The notes beneath the pieces are model-generated. The model did not search any database. It worked only from the letters and a program-made list of their open reading frames with translations, and was not told where the DNA came from. A stretch of 39,625 nucleotides of DNA from Clostridiales bacterium. GTDB lineage: Bacteria; Bacillota; Clostridia; Oscillospirales; Oscillospiraceae. Positions 38,871-39,625 of the stretch are shown here, in pieces; position 1 is the stretch's first letter; each line of letters starts with the position of its first letter. The stretch covers positions 1 to 39,625 of the forward strand of contig DYBL01000021.1 of the NCBI GenBank assembly GCA_019418625.1, given 5' to 3'. The position numbers and the translations under genes were made by a program.

Positions 38871-39625
38871 TCAGAAAGCGGGGACCACGGCACCGTCGAA
38901 GGTGTCTTCGATGTAGGTGCGGATGGTGTCGGAGTGCAGGGCTTCCACCAGCGCCTGGATGGCGGGATTTTCCTCGTTGCCCTCTTTGACCACCAGTACG
39001 TTCACATAGGGAGAGTCGGAGGACTCGATGGCCAGAGAGTCGGTGACGGGGTTATAGCCGGCGCCCAGGGCATAGTTGGAGTTGATGACGGCCAGGTCCA
39101 CCTCAGAGACGATGCTGGGGATGGTGGCGGCCTCCACTTCCACGAAGGTCAGGTTCTTGGGGTTCTCGGCAATGTCCTTGGGGGTGGAGGACAGGTTGGA
39201 GCTGTCAGAGAGGGTGATCAGACCCTGGGCCTCCAGCAGCAGCAGTGCGCGGCCCTCGTTGGTGGGATCGTTGGGCACGGCGATGGAGGCGCCGTCGGGG
39301 AGCTCTTCCAAAGAGGCGGTCTTGCCGGCGTAGATGGCCATGGGCTCAATGTGGACGCTGGCCACGTCTACCAGATGGGTGCCGCGGGAGGCGTTGAACT
39401 CATCCAGGTAGGGGATATGCTGGAAGTAGTTGGCGTCCTCGTCGCCGTCCTCCACGGCGGTGTTGGGCACCACATAGTCGCTGTACTCGTTGATGACCAG
39501 CTCAATGCCCTGCTCGGCCAGGATGGGCACGCACTGCTCCAGGATCTGGGCGTGGGGCGTGGGGGAGGCTGCCACCGTCAGCGTGGTGGTCTCAGCGGGC
39601 GTTTCGGCGGGAGTCTCGGCGGGGG
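38871..39625 (-). CDS. MetQ/NlpA-type methionine-binding lipoprotein (partial, N-terminus missing)
   Basis: Substrate-binding protein of a methionine-type ABC importer; the frame is open to the right edge and the signal peptide lies outside. Visible residues begin with repeated PAET units (a linker), then LTVAASPTPHAQILEQC, INEYSDYVVPNTAVEDGDEDANYFQHIPYLDEF (in part: DANYFQHIPYLDEFN), IYAGKTASLEELPDGASIAVPNDPTNEGRALLLL (in part: IAVPNDPTNEGRALLLL) and INSNYALGAG, all NlpA-family blocks. Methionine is the usual ligand; other amino acids are possible. The matching ATPase and permease are probably beyond the edge, upstream on this strand. Confidence 0.93.
   Translation of the reverse strand, partial: PAETPAETPAETTTLTVAASPTPHAQILEQCVPILAEQGIELVINEYSDYVVPNTAVEDGDEDANYFQHIPYLDEFNASRGTHLVDVASVHIEPMAIYAGKTASLEELPDGASIAVPNDPTNEGRALLLLEAQGLITLSDSSNLSSTPKDIAENPKNLTFVEVEAATIPSIVSEVDLAVINSNYALGAGYNPVTDSLAIESSDSPYVNVLVVKEGNEENPAIQALVEALHSDTIRTYIEDTFDGAVVPAF

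Noticed and set aside
1..39625. CRISPR arrays, tRNA genes, insertion sequences or prophage genes
   Set aside because: Looked for repeated units, cloverleaf ends and transposase or phage motifs by eye; none found. The only repeats are the edge fold-back and the modB duplication.

Overview
The window looks like chromosome from a high-GC gut Clostridia, most likely Oscillospiraceae (Flavonifractor/Lawsonibacter/Oscillibacter-like). The signs are Firmicutes-type AGGAGG ribosome sites with several TTG/GTG starts, a ribosomal-protein block with an L10 leader, clostridial-type hydroxylamine reductase, and a selenium/molybdenum accessory gene set typical of purine-fermenting anaerobes. Genus is inference; no rRNA gene is present.

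Layout. 1-3315 (minus): ygeY - ygeW - carbamate kinase. The kinase is cut by the window edge, and the edge carries a 67-bp perfect fold-back that is probably an assembly artefact. 3518-4147: divergent YheO-type regulator. 4284-4844: purine-type phosphoribosyltransferase. 4908-5327: ruvX. 5611-9060: rpmG-secE-nusG-rplK-rplA-[L10 leader]-rplJ-rplL, ending in a terminator with no rpoBC behind it. 9161-12188: YfcC-type transporter, ECF sigma factor and DUF4179-type membrane partner. 12234-16104 (minus): DUF1292 protein, a structured RNA (probably 6S), PPIC foldase, tcdA and a DUF554 membrane protein. 16403-18982: class A penicillin-binding protein.

19068-25410 (minus) is a molybdenum block: moaA-moaC-MOSC-MoeA-like, then modA-modB-modC-moaB. 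25522-27963: Crp/Fnr regulator divergent from hcp, with a palindrome placed exactly for class II activation. 28018-29056 (minus): small lipoprotein and tspO. 29189-31980 (plus): yqeC-yqeB-selD, the selenium side of the selenium-dependent molybdenum hydroxylase system. 32032-33892 (minus): ketopantoate-reductase-like protein and a radical SAM protein. 34115-37292: FHA-RodA/FtsW fusion with its penicillin-binding partner. 37326-39625 (minus): MATE exporter and an MetQ/NlpA lipoprotein cut by the right edge.

How it fits together. Molybdate uptake, cofactor synthesis, selenophosphate synthesis and the YqeB/YqeC factors, plus YgeW/YgeY/carbamate kinase, are all parts that accompany selenium-dependent molybdenum hydroxylases (xanthine dehydrogenase-like enzymes) in purine and ureide breakdown. 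The hydroxylase genes themselves are not here. The most interesting non-coding signals are the 6S-like RNA, the hcp control region, a 218-bp duplication before modB carrying a hairpin-rich insert, and an apparent ACG start codon on the YheO-type regulator.
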